Shown: positions 53,416 to 63,700, numbered from the stretch's first letter. The stretch is 64,000 nt of DNA from Bradyrhizobium lablabi (GCF_018129385.1 NZ_JAFCLN010000015.1:1-64000), one strand, 5' to 3'. Notes: generated from the letters alone by a model not told the origin. Numbers and translations: made by a program.

Positions 53416-53464
53416 GAGCATGATCTTTTCGGAAAACCGGTACCCACTTTTCCGGATCATGCTC
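53416..53464. repeat. GAGCATGATC palindromic element, copy 3
   Basis: The 49-base element begins GAGCATGATC and ends GATCATGCTC, with TTTTCGGAAAACCGG and CCCACTTTTCCGG inside, as in copy 1. Its last base is the first base of the patatin-like gene's stop codon, the same arrangement as copy 2 at the L,D-transpeptidase gene. Confidence 0.78.
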
Positions 53465-54336
53465 TAATGCTCGTGGGGCCGTAACTCGTGCGGGATTTCG
53501 CGTTTCTCCAGGCCGCCCTGGGCCAGCCATTCGTCCGTGACCTGAACGGCGCGACTGATGTGATCGTCGGTCCGCGAAAAATCGTAGGGCGAGCCGACCA
53601 GCGGGCATAGCGGCGGCACCACGTAATATTCGACGTCGGGGCCGAGGTTTTCGAGCTCGTTGACGAGTTGCCGCGCGATCAGCAGCGTCAGCGCATGCAG
53701 CGCATTGGCGACCGCTCCGACCGGCGGATCGTCGTTGGCGCAGGCATGTCCGGTCGGCAGCACGATCAGCCGCCTGGCGCCCTTCCTCACGGCAACCCGG
53801 ACCGGGGTGTTGCTGGAGATCGCCCCGTCGGCGAGGAACCGATCCCTGTAGCGGATGGGCGAGAACGCGCCGGGGATCGAGGTCGAGGCCAGGATGGCCG
53901 CGGCGGTCGAGCCTTCCGACATCACAACGGCATCGCCGGTGATGATGTCGGTCGCCACGATATGCACGGGAAGCGGCGCATCCTCGAGATTGCGAAACGG
54001 GATATGGTCGTCGACCAATTTGCGCACGCCGTCATGCGGGATCAGGAAATCCCGCCGCCACAGAAAACCCAGCATGGTTTTCCAACTGATCGGAAACACG
54101 TCGTGCCGCGTGAGCCCGCGCCAGATCGCGGCAAGCCGGTCGACGCCTTTGGGAGTGGGATCGCTGGCATAGAACGTCCCGTTCAGCGCGCCGACGCTGG
54201 AGCCCACCACCATGTCGGCGCAAACGCCGTGACCGGCCAGCGACTGGAGCATGCCGACCTGGATCGCGCCAAAGCTGCCGCCGCCGGCGAACACGAAGGC
54301 GGTTTTGGTGGCGGAGTTGGCGTCGGATGCGGGCAC
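53464..54336 (-). CDS. Patatin-like phospholipase
   Basis: The 290-residue protein starts with GTG at 54336. Catalytic features are complete: the oxyanion motif FAGGGSFGA (about 16-24), the nucleophile elbow GSSVG with Ser47, and the dyad Asp in FLADGAISSN. No signal peptide is evident, so it is probably cytosolic or membrane-associated. It hydrolyses acyl esters of phospholipids or other lipids. The stop codon coincides with the end of a palindromic element. Confidence 0.9.
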   Translation of the reverse strand: MPASDANSATKTAFVFAGGGSFGAIQVGMLQSLAGHGVCADMVVGSSVGALNGTFYASDPTPKGVDRLAAIWRGLTRHDVFPISWKTMLGFLWRRDFLIPHDGVRKLVDDHIPFRNLEDAPLPVHIVATDIITGDAVVMSEGSTAAAILASTSIPGAFSPIRYRDRFLADGAISSNTPVRVAVRKGARRLIVLPTGHACANDDPPVGAVANALHALTLLIARQLVNELENLGPDVEYYVVPPLCPLVGSPYDFSRTDDHISRAVQVTDEWLAQGGLEKREIPHELRPHEH

Positions 54337-54418
54337 GGGTTCCTCCCTCGCCGCGTCGAGAGATCGCGCGGCGTTGGGAGAGTTTATATCAGGGGGCTGA
54401 GAAGCGGCACTATCCCCT

Positions 54419-54520
54419 CGTCATTCCGGGGCGCGCGCAGCGCGAGCCCGGAATCCATACTCCCGATCGTGGTTATGGATTCCGGGCCTGCGCCCAAGAG
54501 GGGGCATCCCGGAATGACGA
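54419..54520. repeat. TCATTCCGG-type palindrome between the patatin-like and fpr genes
   Basis: CGTCATTCCGGG (54419-) is inverted at the right end as CCCGGAATGACGA (to 54520), with an inner pair GGAATCCAT / ATGGATTCC. It is a third class of intergenic hairpin in this window. Confidence 0.75.
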
Positions 54521-54538
54521 TGGGGAGAGAGCGAGCGA

Positions 54539-55312
54539 TCAGCGCTCGACGAACGCCTTCTCGATCACGAAGTGACCCGGCTTGTGGTTGGCGCCTTCGG
54601 CGAAGCTGCGCGTTTCGAAAAGCTGCTTCAGATCTTCCAGCATCGCCGGGCTGCCGCACATCATGATGCGGTCGGTTTCGATGTCGAGCGGGCCCTGATG
54701 CAGGTCGTCGAAGAGCTGGTTGGAGGTGATGAGGTCGGTGATGCGGCCGCGGTTTCGGAACGGCTCGCGCGTCACGGTCGGATAATAGAGCAGTTTTTCC
54801 TGCAACAGCGGTCCGAACAATTCGTCGTCGCGCAGCTTCGCGACGAGTTCTTCACCGTAAGCGAGTTCGGAAACCTGGCGGCAGCCATGAACCAGCACGA
54901 TGGATTCGAACCGCTCGTAGACGTCGGGATCCTTGATCAGGCTCGCGAACGGCGCAAGCCCCGTGCCGGTCGAGAGCAGCAGCAAACGCTTGCCCGGCAG
55001 CAGATTGTCGGTGACGAGCGTGCCCGTCGCCTTGCGGCCGACCAGGATGGTGTCGCCCTCGCGGATCTTTTGTAGCTTTGAGGTGAGCGGGCCGTCGGCC
55101 ACCTTGATCGAGAAGAACTCGAGCTCTTCCTCGTGATTGGCGCTCGCCATGCTGTAGGCGCGCAGCAACGGCCGGCCCTCGACCTCGAGGCCGATCATGG
55201 CGAACTGCCCGTTCTGGAAACGGAAGCCGGCATCGCGGGTGGCCCGGAAGCTGAAGAGGGTGTCGGTCCAGTGCTGAACGGAAAGAACCTTCTCTCGGTA
55301 GAACGCGCTCAT
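54539..55312 (-). CDS. fpr: Ferredoxin--NADP+ reductase (bacterial Fpr type)
   Basis: The 257-residue protein has the FAD-binding RAYSMAS motif, the NADP-binding STGTGLAPFASLIKDP segment, and the ending FVIEKAFVER typical of subclass I bacterial Fpr, whose last residues stack on FAD. It exchanges electrons between NADPH and ferredoxin or flavodoxin, for redox balance and iron-sulfur or nitrogen metabolism. It stands alone, 226 bases from the patatin-like gene on the same strand. Confidence 0.95.
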   Translation of the reverse strand: MSAFYREKVLSVQHWTDTLFSFRATRDAGFRFQNGQFAMIGLEVEGRPLLRAYSMASANHEEELEFFSIKVADGPLTSKLQKIREGDTILVGRKATGTLVTDNLLPGKRLLLLSTGTGLAPFASLIKDPDVYERFESIVLVHGCRQVSELAYGEELVAKLRDDELFGPLLQEKLLYYPTVTREPFRNRGRITDLITSNQLFDDLHQGPLDIETDRIMMCGSPAMLEDLKQLFETRSFAEGANHKPGHFVIEKAFVER

Positions 55313-55661
55313 GTGTTTTCGTTTTCCGAATGGTCAGGACGTGGAATGTTTCGATTGTCTTGCAGACGGTCCGGCCCTTGAGGCAGGAAAACCCTGCAAA
55401 TGAAGGCGAATTGACGTGTACATCGCGTCGATTGGAGCGTTAGTCAACCTCATCTGGTGCGCCGGGAAGAGCGCACAATGGCAGTCGGTTTATAAGGCCA
55501 TAAGGTTCGAGGCGGCGTGATCGGCGTCACGCAATTAACTTGCCGAATCCAATGCGCAGGCAGAAATAAATTGCCGCAAGCCGTGTGAATTGGACAAAAT
55601 TTCCCGCGCCCCGCGGCACGGAATAGTTGCCATGCGCGCGCAATCTTTTTTCAGATTAACT
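55313..55661. other. Intergenic region upstream of fpr
   Basis: These 349 bases separate fpr from the solute-binding protein gene, both leftward. The right part must hold the 3' end of the binding-protein transcript and the left part the fpr promoter. A TTATAAGGCCATAAGG near-palindrome (about 55490-55505) is the only structure noted. There is no supported gene. Confidence 0.45.
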
Positions 55662-56582
55662 CTAATTATTGCCGCCGGGTGAATCGTCCATCGCCCTGAA
55701 GGCTTCCTCGAGCTGCGGCGAGATCGCCACCCCGAGCTTTTCGCCGGTCGGCAGCCGCGACACGAACCATTTGTTGTAGAGCGGGATCAGGTCACGTCCC
55801 GAGCCCAGCTTGCGGAAGGTGCGCTCGACCACGGCCGTGAGTTGCGGTTCACCCTTGCGGAACATGATGCCGTAGGGGTCGTAGGACAGGTAGTCGCCGA
55901 CCACCTTGAATTGCGCCTGCGCCTTGTGCCGCGCGATCAGGCCGTAGAGCAGGATGTCGTCGGTTGCGAACGCGTCGGCCTTACCGTCCACCAGCGTCTG
56001 ATAGGACTGCTCGTGGTCGGGCGAAGTGACGATGTTGAGGCCAAGCGAAAACTTCTTGTCGGCGACATGCATGGCCTGCTCGTTGGTCGTGCCCTTGGTC
56101 ACGACCACGGTCTTGCCTTTCATGTCCGTCACCGCGGAAACGTTGGAAGCTTTCGGCACCATCAGCTTGGTGCCGGCGACGAACATCAGCGGCGAGAACG
56201 CCACGCGCTTGCCGCGCTCGGCATTGGCGGTGGTCGAGCCGCACTCCAGATCGATCTTGTTGTCCAGCACCGCCTGGATGCGGTCGTCGGACGTCACCTT
56301 GACGTATTCGACCATGAGATTGCCGTCGTCGACCTCGGTGCCGATCTCCTCGACGATCGCCTCACAGAGTTCCAGACTGTAGCCGATCGGCCGGTTGGAG
56401 TGATCGAGGAACGAGAACGGCGGCGAGCTCTCGCGATAGCCGAGCCGCACGACGTGGCTCTTCTTGATATTGGCGAGCGTCGGGCTAAGCCCTTCGCTCG
56501 CCGTCTGGGCGGACGCGACTGTTGCCGGTAGCTGCGCTGCCAGCATCAGGACGCCCGCCGCCATGAGAAGCATGCGGGTCAT
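55662..56582 (-). CDS. Amino acid ABC-type substrate-binding protein (glutamate/aspartate-like)
   Basis: The 306-residue protein has a signal peptide (LMLAAQLPATVASA) and the SBP_bac_3 fold: VVRLGYRESSPPFSFLD, GYSLELCEAIVEEI, then IDLECGSTTANAERG and ATDDILLYGLIA. These are the motifs of GltI-type binding proteins for acidic amino acids. No ABC permease or ATPase gene is adjacent. It begins 12 bases after a DAACS-type symporter gene on the same strand, an unusual pairing. Confidence 0.9.
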   Translation of the reverse strand: MTRMLLMAAGVLMLAAQLPATVASAQTASEGLSPTLANIKKSHVVRLGYRESSPPFSFLDHSNRPIGYSLELCEAIVEEIGTEVDDGNLMVEYVKVTSDDRIQAVLDNKIDLECGSTTANAERGKRVAFSPLMFVAGTKLMVPKASNVSAVTDMKGKTVVVTKGTTNEQAMHVADKKFSLGLNIVTSPDHEQSYQTLVDGKADAFATDDILLYGLIARHKAQAQFKVVGDYLSYDPYGIMFRKGEPQLTAVVERTFRKLGSGRDLIPLYNKWFVSRLPTGEKLGVAISPQLEEAFRAMDDSPGGNN

Positions 56583-56594
56583 GGATTGCTCCCA

Positions 56595-57881
56595 TCAAGC
56601 CGGAATGGGATCGCCGGGCACGGTGTCGCCGGGAACGATATCGTCGGGCCCGAGCTCGTGCTCGGCCTTGAGCTCGCCTTCCCACTTCGCCACCACGGCG
56701 GTCGCCAGCGAGTTGCCGATCACGTTGGTAGCGGAGCGTCCCATGTCGAGGAAGGTGTCGATGCCCATGATCATCAACAGACCCGCCTCGGGAATGCCGA
56801 ACTGCGACAGCGTCGAGGCGATCACCACCAGCGAGGCGCGCGGCACGCCGGCAACGCCCTTGGAGGTGATCATCAGCGTCGCCAGCATGGCGAGCTGCGT
56901 CGCGAGCGGCATGTCGATGTGATAGGTCTGCGCGATGAAGACGGCGGCAAAGGTGCAGTACATCATCGTGCCGTCGAGATTGAAGGAATAGCCGAGCGGC
57001 AGCACGAAGCTGGAGATCCGCGAGGAGGCGCCGAAGCGATTCAGGCCCTCCAGCGTCTTGGGATAGGCGGCCTCCGAGCTCGCGGTCGAGAATGCGAGCA
57101 TCAAAGGTTCGCGCATCAGCTTCAGGAGATGGCTGTAGCGCGGGCCGATCACGATGAAACCGACCGCGATCAGGATGACCCACAGGAGCGCCAGCGCCAG
57201 ATAGAAGCCGCCCATGAACACGATGAGCTTCCACAGCACGCCGAGGCCGTTCTTCGCGACCGTGGCGGTGATCGCCGCCCACACCGCGACCGGCGCGAAC
57301 AGCATCACATAGCCGGTGATCTTCAGCATGATATGCGCGAGATCGTCGATCAGCCCCATGATCGCTTTCGACCGTTCCGGCATGGCGCCGAGCGCCACGG
57401 CAAAGAACACGGCGAACACCACGATCTGCAGGATCTCGTTCTGCGCCATCGCATCCGCAATCGAGGTCGGGATCAGGTGGACGAGGAATTTCTCGAGCGA
57501 GAACGCCGACACCGGCAAGCCCGTGGACTGCCCCCTCTCCGGCAGCGTGCCGGGGAAATTGGCGCCGGGCTGTAGCAGGTTGACCATGACGAGGCCGAGC
57601 AGCAGCGAGATGAAGGAGGCGGAAACGAACCAGCCCAGCGTTTTCGCAAAGACGCGGCCGAGTTTCGAACCGGTGCCCATGTGGGCGATACCGCCGACGA
57701 GGGTTGCGAACACCAGCGGCGCGATGATCATCTTGATCAGGCGCAGGAACAGCATCGCGATCAGGTTGACGCTGGAAGCGATCTCGACGCGGCTGTCGGG
57801 GAGGAAGTTGAAGATCGCCGCTCCCATCACGATGCCAAGCACCATCGCGAACAGGATGTACTGCGTGAACCTGTTGGACAT
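56595..57881 (-). CDS. Dicarboxylate/amino acid:cation symporter (DAACS family)
   Basis: The protein is 428 residues from the ATG at 57881; an in-frame extension to 58049 is not family-like. The DAACS motifs are clear: AFSTASSEAAYPKTLE (Ser-rich re-entrant loop 1), NLDGTMMYC, MITSKGVAGVPRAS (loop 2) and DTFLDMGRSATNVIGN with the cation/substrate-binding residues. It resembles DctA/GltP and carries C4-dicarboxylates, glutamate or aspartate with protons or sodium. It is the first gene of an operon with a GltI-like binding protein. Confidence 0.93.
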   Translation of the reverse strand: MSNRFTQYILFAMVLGIVMGAAIFNFLPDSRVEIASSVNLIAMLFLRLIKMIIAPLVFATLVGGIAHMGTGSKLGRVFAKTLGWFVSASFISLLLGLVMVNLLQPGANFPGTLPERGQSTGLPVSAFSLEKFLVHLIPTSIADAMAQNEILQIVVFAVFFAVALGAMPERSKAIMGLIDDLAHIMLKITGYVMLFAPVAVWAAITATVAKNGLGVLWKLIVFMGGFYLALALLWVILIAVGFIVIGPRYSHLLKLMREPLMLAFSTASSEAAYPKTLEGLNRFGASSRISSFVLPLGYSFNLDGTMMYCTFAAVFIAQTYHIDMPLATQLAMLATLMITSKGVAGVPRASLVVIASTLSQFGIPEAGLLMIMGIDTFLDMGRSATNVIGNSLATAVVAKWEGELKAEHELGPDDIVPGDTVPGDPIPA

Positions 57882-58119
57882 TGTTCTTACCCCCGTCAGC
57901 GTTTTGGTTGCTCCGCATCGTCTCCCGGCAACCCAAAGTGTGTCAGATTTGTAAAGCCACGCAATACGAATGCGACGATACGCACCCTTGCAAAAATGTT
58001 TCCGTTGTGAATCCGCCACACGGCCGCTAGCGTTCCGTGCAGCGCACAATGCGTGCAGTTGGTTGCCTCAACGCGCGCCAACTGCTTCAAGAACGATCAC
58101 GCCGAGGGGAGACAACGCC

Positions 58120-59121
58120 ATGAACGCATCAGTCAATCGCCAGATCCTGCTGGTCGAGAAGCCGAGCGGCAAGCTTGGACCAGAGCATTTCAAACTCACC
58201 AACGGTGCTGTGCCGGAACCGAAAGACGGCGAAGCGCTGGTGCGCTCGCGCTACATCTCGCTCGACGCCGCCAACCGCGCCTGGATGCATGGCGCGACCT
58301 ATCGCGCCGCTGTGGAGGCCAACACCGTGATGGCAGGCGGCAGCATCGCCGAGGTCGTGTCGTCGAAAGCGCCGGAGCTGAAGCCGGGCGACATCGTGTT
58401 CGGCGACACCGGCTGGCAGGACTATGCGGCGGTGCCGGCGAGACACCTCAACAAGATGCCGAAGCTGGAGCCGATGACGCATCTGCTCAGCGTCTATGGC
58501 GTTGCCGGCCTCACGGCCTATTTCGGCCTGCTGCATGTCGGCAAGCCCAAAGAAGGTGAGACCGTCGTGGTGTCGGCCGCGGCCGGATCGGTCGGCTCGA
58601 TTGTCGGCCAGATCGCCAGGATCAAGGGATGCCGCGTCATCGGCATCGCCGGCGGCAAGGACAAGTGCCAGTGGCTGACGAGCGAGCTCGGCTTCGATGC
58701 CGCGGTTGATTACAAGGACGGCGCTACCTTCAAGGCGCTGCGGGCGGCGGCGCCAAAAGGCATCGACGTCTATCTCGACAATGTCGGCGGCGACATCCTG
58801 GAAGCCTGCCTGCCGCTGATGAACAATCGCGGCCGCATCGCCTGCTGCGGCGCGATCTCGCAATATGACGGCGCACCCTCCGCACACGGCCCGCGCGGCG
58901 TGCCCGGCCTGATCGTGGTGAAGCGCCTCATCATGCAAGGTTTCATCGTGATGGATTACATGAACGAGAGCGACGCGGCGTTGCGCGATTTGCAGTCATG
59001 GGTGGCGTCGGGGAAATTAAAGGTGCAGGAAGACGTCATCGACGGCCTGGAGAACACGCCGAAAGCGCTGATCGGCCTGCTGGCGGGCGAGAACCGCGGC
59101 AAAAGGATGGTGCGGGTGTAG
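58120..59121 (+). CDS. Zinc-independent MDR-type NADP-dependent oxidoreductase
   Basis: The protein is 333 residues from the ATG at 58120, which has an AGGGGAGA site. It has the GroES-like N-domain and a Rossmann domain with VVSAAAGSVGSIVGQIA and an NVGGDILEACLPLM segment. No zinc-binding Cys/His set is present, as in the leukotriene B4 12-hydroxydehydrogenase/CurA group, which reduce alpha,beta-unsaturated ketones with NADPH. The gene is divergent from the symporter gene across about 240 bases. Confidence 0.93.
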   Translation: MNASVNRQILLVEKPSGKLGPEHFKLTNGAVPEPKDGEALVRSRYISLDAANRAWMHGATYRAAVEANTVMAGGSIAEVVSSKAPELKPGDIVFGDTGWQDYAAVPARHLNKMPKLEPMTHLLSVYGVAGLTAYFGLLHVGKPKEGETVVVSAAAGSVGSIVGQIARIKGCRVIGIAGGKDKCQWLTSELGFDAAVDYKDGATFKALRAAAPKGIDVYLDNVGGDILEACLPLMNNRGRIACCGAISQYDGAPSAHGPRGVPGLIVVKRLIMQGFIVMDYMNESDAALRDLQSWVASGKLKVQEDVIDGLENTPKALIGLLAGENRGKRMVRV

Positions 59122-59138
59122 TCACGCTCTATCCACGC

Positions 59139-59280
59139 GTCGTCCCGGCGAACGCCGGGACCCATACGCCGCGGCGGTCGTTGTCGAAACAAGTCGACAA
59201 CCAGCGCATTCCAACAACTTCCGCCGCGGCGTATGGGTCCCGGATCAGCGCTCGCTTACGCTCGCTTGTCCGGGACGACG
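59139..59280. repeat. GTCGTCCCGG-type palindrome
   Basis: GTCGTCCCGGCGAACGCCGGGACCCATACGCCGCGGCGG at the left (from 59139) recurs inverted as CCGCCGCGGCGTATGGGTCCCGG (59221-59243) and TTGTCCGGGACGACGG at the right end. It is a fourth class of intergenic hairpin and lies between the oxidoreductase gene and a convergent gene. Confidence 0.75.
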
Positions 59281-59306
59281 GCAACTGGCTAATGCGCCGG
59301 CGCGCC

Positions 59307-59792
59307 TCACGTCCTGCCGGGGGGACGCCCGGCTCCGGGCGGACCCGCGGGCGGCCGTGGGCGCTGCGCTCCCGGCCGGCCAGGTCCGGGCGGACGAGCC
59401 ACCGGCGGCCGGCCAGATCCGGGCGGGCGAGCTACCGGCGGCCGCCCAGGTCCGGGCGGGCGAGCCACCGGCGGTCGAGGCCGCGGCGGGCGCGCCACCG
59501 GGCGGCCTGGATGCCGCCATCCGTGCCAGCCGGCCGGGCCACCCCAGCCAAAGCCGCGCCGCCAATTAAAGCCGCACCGATACCAGCCGGGGCCGCGCCA
59601 GCCGCGGCTGTACCAACAGTAACGGTGGCCTCTCCATCGGAATTGCACAGTCTCCGCGAGACCATGTTGATCGATGGCGTCATGCAAGCCCAGCGGTCCT
59701 CCGACAAGCGCGGCCTGCGAGCGCCCGCCAGTCGTCGTCACCAAAGCCGCAGCCGCGGCAAGGGCAAGCAACCACAAACACGATTTACGCAT
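59307..59792 (-). CDS. Exported Pro/Arg-rich protein with 11-residue repeats
   Basis: The 161-residue protein has an AGGAGGAAATT ribosome site, a signal peptide (LWLLALAAAAALVTT), a Trp/Gly-rich middle with GHRYCWYSRGWRGPGWYRCG (two Cys), and a Pro-Arg-rich C-terminus made of near-identical PPVARPPGPGR units. The Trp/Cys middle is common to many Bradyrhizobium exported proteins. The basic proline repeats could bind the cell wall or polyanions; the function is unknown. Confidence 0.78.
   Translation of the reverse strand: MRKSCLWLLALAAAAALVTTTGGRSQAALVGGPLGLHDAIDQHGLAETVQFRWRGHRYCWYSRGWRGPGWYRCGFNWRRGFGWGGPAGWHGWRHPGRPVARPPRPRPPVARPPGPGRPPVARPPGSGRPPVARPPGPGRPGAQRPRPPAGPPGAGRPPGRT
59376..59474 (-). 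repeat. Three 33-base tandem units in the proline-rich gene
   Basis: Units at 59376-59408, 59409-59441 and 59442-59474 differ by only a few bases and encode PPVARPPGPGR-type 11-mers. A weaker fourth unit follows. Copy number may vary between strains. Confidence 0.85.
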
Positions 59793-59990
59793 AATTTCCT
59801 CCTCGCTCTTCTGCCCGGGAGAGACCGGCTGAATGAACGCAGCCCCAGCGCCGCAGCCGACCTTCCTGCGCAGGCGATTCCGCTCAACTGAGCGCGATCG
59901 TCCGCAAGAAGGTCGGACGCGCTGCGGCAGGGTAGACGGCTGCCGTTGCCGGCGTTGGTTCAGCTCAACCCTGGACTTTGCCCCGATCTG

Positions 59991-60491
59991 TCAGGCGGCC
60001 TTAGCCTGGCTTGCGGCTGCGAGGGTGTCGCGCAGATGCTGCTCTTTCTTTTCATCGAGCGAGGTCCTCAGGACCGTCCCGCCCGCATCCTTGATCTCGT
60101 TGAGGACCTTGTCCGCCGTCATGCTCCGGATCAGCAGGAACAGGACCGCGTCTCCCGATTTCACCTTCGAGGAGAGATCTTTCATGAATTGATCCCTGAT
60201 GCCGAAATCGGTCAGCGCGCCGCCCAATGCGCCGGCGCCGGCACCAATGGCGACGCCGATCAGAGGATTGAGGAACACCAGGCCGAAAAGCAGACCCCAG
60301 AAGCTTCCGCCCGCGGCGCCCGCCATGGTGGTGTTCACGAGTTGATTGAGTTTTACCGTCTCGCCGGTCTTGACCGCGATCACGGCGTCACTGATCGCGA
60401 TCAGATATTCTTTCTGGAGCTTGAGGATTTTCTGCCGAACTTCTTCTGCCTTGGCTTCGGATGGATACACAATCGCGACTAGATCCGACAT
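59991..60491 (-). CDS. DUF1269 family protein
   Basis: The protein is 166 residues from the ATG at 60491. It begins with a beta-alpha unit (MSDLVAIVYPSEAKAEEVRQ), then a Gly/Ala-rich glycine-zipper-like stretch (AGAAGGSFWGLLFGLV and AIGAGAGALGG), typical of DUF1269 proteins, which may associate with membranes. The C-terminus has another beta-alpha unit. The role is unknown. It is monocistronic. Confidence 0.88.
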   Translation of the reverse strand: MSDLVAIVYPSEAKAEEVRQKILKLQKEYLIAISDAVIAVKTGETVKLNQLVNTTMAGAAGGSFWGLLFGLVFLNPLIGVAIGAGAGALGGALTDFGIRDQFMKDLSSKVKSGDAVLFLLIRSMTADKVLNEIKDAGGTVLRTSLDEKKEQHLRDTLAAASQAKAA

Positions 60492-60711
60492 TGAATGCTC
60501 CCGCAACGAGTGGTTTCCGCCCCATATGCGCGCCTGATGCGTGCGCACGAAACCTAGCACAGAACCGGAAATCGCCTGTCGGCCAAACAATTTTCCCGTT
60601 CACAATTTTGAGATGCGCGAACGCTTCCATGCAATTGCGTAAGCGTGGTTGTCGTATTTTGTCTCCGGGTGAGACAGCTTGCGAGTTGGCGGACGATGGC
60701 GCGCGAGAGCG

Positions 60712-63700
60712 CTAATGCGTCGGCGCGCCCGCTTCCGGCATCTTCTGCACGCCAACCTTCTTGCCGCTGCGCTCCGCGCGCCAGTTCTCAAAGCGCTGGA
60801 TCACGACAAAGAACGTCGGCACGAATAGCACCGCAAAACAGGTCGAGGCGAGCATGCCCGAGAACACGGTGATGCCGATCGACTTTCGCGCATTGGCGCC
60901 GGCGCCGGTGGCGAGCACCAGCGGCAGCACGCCGAGGATGAAGGCGAACGACGTCATCAGGATCGGCCGGAACCGCGCCCGCGCCGCGTTGACGGCGGAT
61001 TCCAGCAGCGGCTTGCCGTCGCGCACATGCAGCTCCAGCGCCACTTCGACGATGAGAATGGCGTTCTTGGCCGACAGCGCAATCAGCAGGATAATGCCGA
61101 TCTGGGTGTAGAGGTTGTTCTCGATGCGCAGGATGTTGAGCACCGCCATCGGACCGAGCAGCGACAGCGGCACCGCCAGGATGACGGAGATCGGCGCGTA
61201 CCAGCTCTCATACTGGCCGGCGAGCACGAGATAAACCAGCAGCAGCGCCAGCGCGAAAGCGAAGTAGATCTGCCCGCCGACCACCTTTTCCTGGTACGAC
61301 ATCGCCGTCCATTCATAGCCGGTGCCGCGCGGCAGCGTCCTGTCCGCGATCTGCTCCATCAGTTGCATCGACTGGCCCGAGCTGTAGCCGGTGGCCGGCA
61401 GGCCGATGACCGTCGAGGACGGATAGAGGTTGTAGAGACTGATCAAGGGCGGGCCGACCGCCGGCGTGATCTTTGCCACCGTACCGATCGGAATCATGTC
61501 CCCGTTCGAGTTGCGCACCATCAGGTTCGCGATGTCGCGCGTGGTGACGCGGAACTGCGAGTCGGCCTGGGCGTAGACTTGGAAGGTGCGGCCGAACTTG
61601 TTGAACTGGTTGACGTAGGCGCCGCCCATGAAGGCCGACAATGTCTGGAAGATCTGGTCGGTGGTGACGTGCAGCGTTTGCGTCTTGACCCGGTCGATCT
61701 CGATGTCGAATTGCGGCACCGTGGAGCGGAATGTGGACGAGACACGTTGCAGCGCGCTCTGTGACTGGGCGTTTGCGACCAACGCATTGGTCACGGCCTG
61801 TAGCTTGTTGTAATCGGAACTGCCATCGCGCAGTTCGACCTGCATGGCAAAGCCCGCGGCATTGCCGATGCCCTGGATCGGCGGCGGCGGAATTACCAGC
61901 ACGCGGGCCTCCGAGATCGCCGACAGCTTCTCGTTCAAGCCTTTGTACAGCGAGAGCAGGTCCTGTCCCGCGCCGCGCGCGCTCCATTCCTTCAGCACGA
62001 TGTAGGCCACGCCCGCATTGGCGAGGCTGGAGTTGCCGTCGAGCACGGAAATGCCGGCGATGGTCATGATCTGGTCGACGCCCGCCTGCTTGCTGGCGAT
62101 CTCCTGGACCTGGTCCAGCACCGTCTGCGTCCGCCCGAGCGCGGCGCCGTCGGGCAGTTGCACCGCCGCCAGCAGGTAGCCCTGGTCCTCGATCGGGATG
62201 AAACCGGTCGGGACGCGCGAGATGCCATAGCCGCCGGCGCCAATCAGGATGAGAGCGAGGACGACCGAGATATTGGCGTGCGCGACCATAAAGCCGATCA
62301 GTCGGGCATAGCCGCGCTCTATCCGGTCATAGACGGCGTTGAAACCGCGATAGAACCAGTTGCGCTGCTCGGGCGGCACCGGCCGGCGCAGCCACAGCGC
62401 GCATTGCGTCGGCTTCAGTGTCGCGGCGTTGATGGCCGACAATAGCGCGGTGGCCGCGATCACCAGCGCGAACTGCGCATACATCCGTCCGGTGAGACCC
62501 GGCAGGAAGGCCGCCGGCAGGAACACCGAGATCAGTACCAGCGTGATGCCGATGATCGGCCCGAACAATGCATCCATCGCCTTGATCGCGGCGTCGTGGC
62601 CGTTCATGCCCTGCTCGATGTTGTGAGCAGCGCCCTCCACCACGACGATGGCATCGTCGACCACGATGCCGATGGCGAGCACAATGGCAAAGAGAGTCGA
62701 GAGGTTGACGGTAAAGCCGAGCGCGGCCATCGCGGCGAACGCGCCGATGATGGTCACCGGCACGGTCGTGGCCGGCACCAGCATGGCGCGCCAGTCCTGG
62801 AGGAACACCAGGATCACGACCAGCACGAGCAGGCCGGCCTCGAACAGGGTCTTGTAGACCTCATTGATCGACTCGTTGACGAACTTGGTGGTGTCGAACG
62901 GCGTCTCGTATATGATGTCCTGCGGAAACGCCTTTGCCAGCTCCGCCATCTTCTTCTCGACGGCCTTCTCGACCTCGAGCGCATTGGCGCCCGGCGACTG
63001 GAACACGCCGATGCCGGCGGCCGGCTTCCTGTTGAGCGAGAATAGCTGGCTGTAGGTCTGCGCGCCGAGCTCGACCCAGCCGACGTCGCGCACGCGAACG
63101 ACCTCGCCACTGCTGCCGGTCTTGACGATGATGTCCTCGAACTGTGTCTTGTCTTCAAGCCGGCCGGCGATGTTGAGCGTGTACTGAAAGGCCTGCTCCG
63201 CCGGTACGGGCGGCGCGCCGACCTGACCGGCGGTCACCTGCTGGTTCTGCTGCTGAATCGCCTGAATGACATCCTGCGGCATCAGCGAGCGCGCCTGTAG
63301 CTTGTTCGGGTCGAGCCAGACCCGCATCGAGTATTGTCCGGCGCCGAACACCGTGACGTTGCCGACACCGGGCAGGCGGGACAGCTCGTCGCGCAGATTG
63401 ATCGTGGCGTAGTTGGACAGGAACAGGCTGTCGTAGGTGGCGTTCGGCGAAGTGAGCGTCACGAACAGCAGGATCGACGTCGACTTCTTCTGCACCGTGA
63501 CACCCTGGCTCTGCACCGAGCTCGGCAACTGCGAAAGCGCCGCCGAGACGCGGTTCTGTACCAGAACCTGCGCGAAGTTGAGGTCGGTGCCGATCTTGAA
63601 GGTGACCGTCAGGGTGTAGGTGCCGTCGGAGGCGCTGTAGGACTGCATGTAGAGCATGTCCTCGACGCCGTTGACCTGCTGCTCGATCGGCAATGCCACC

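Noticed and set aside
59376..59474. CRISPR-like array suggested by regular repeats
   Set aside because: The 33-base units are contiguous without spacers and encode a protein repeat.
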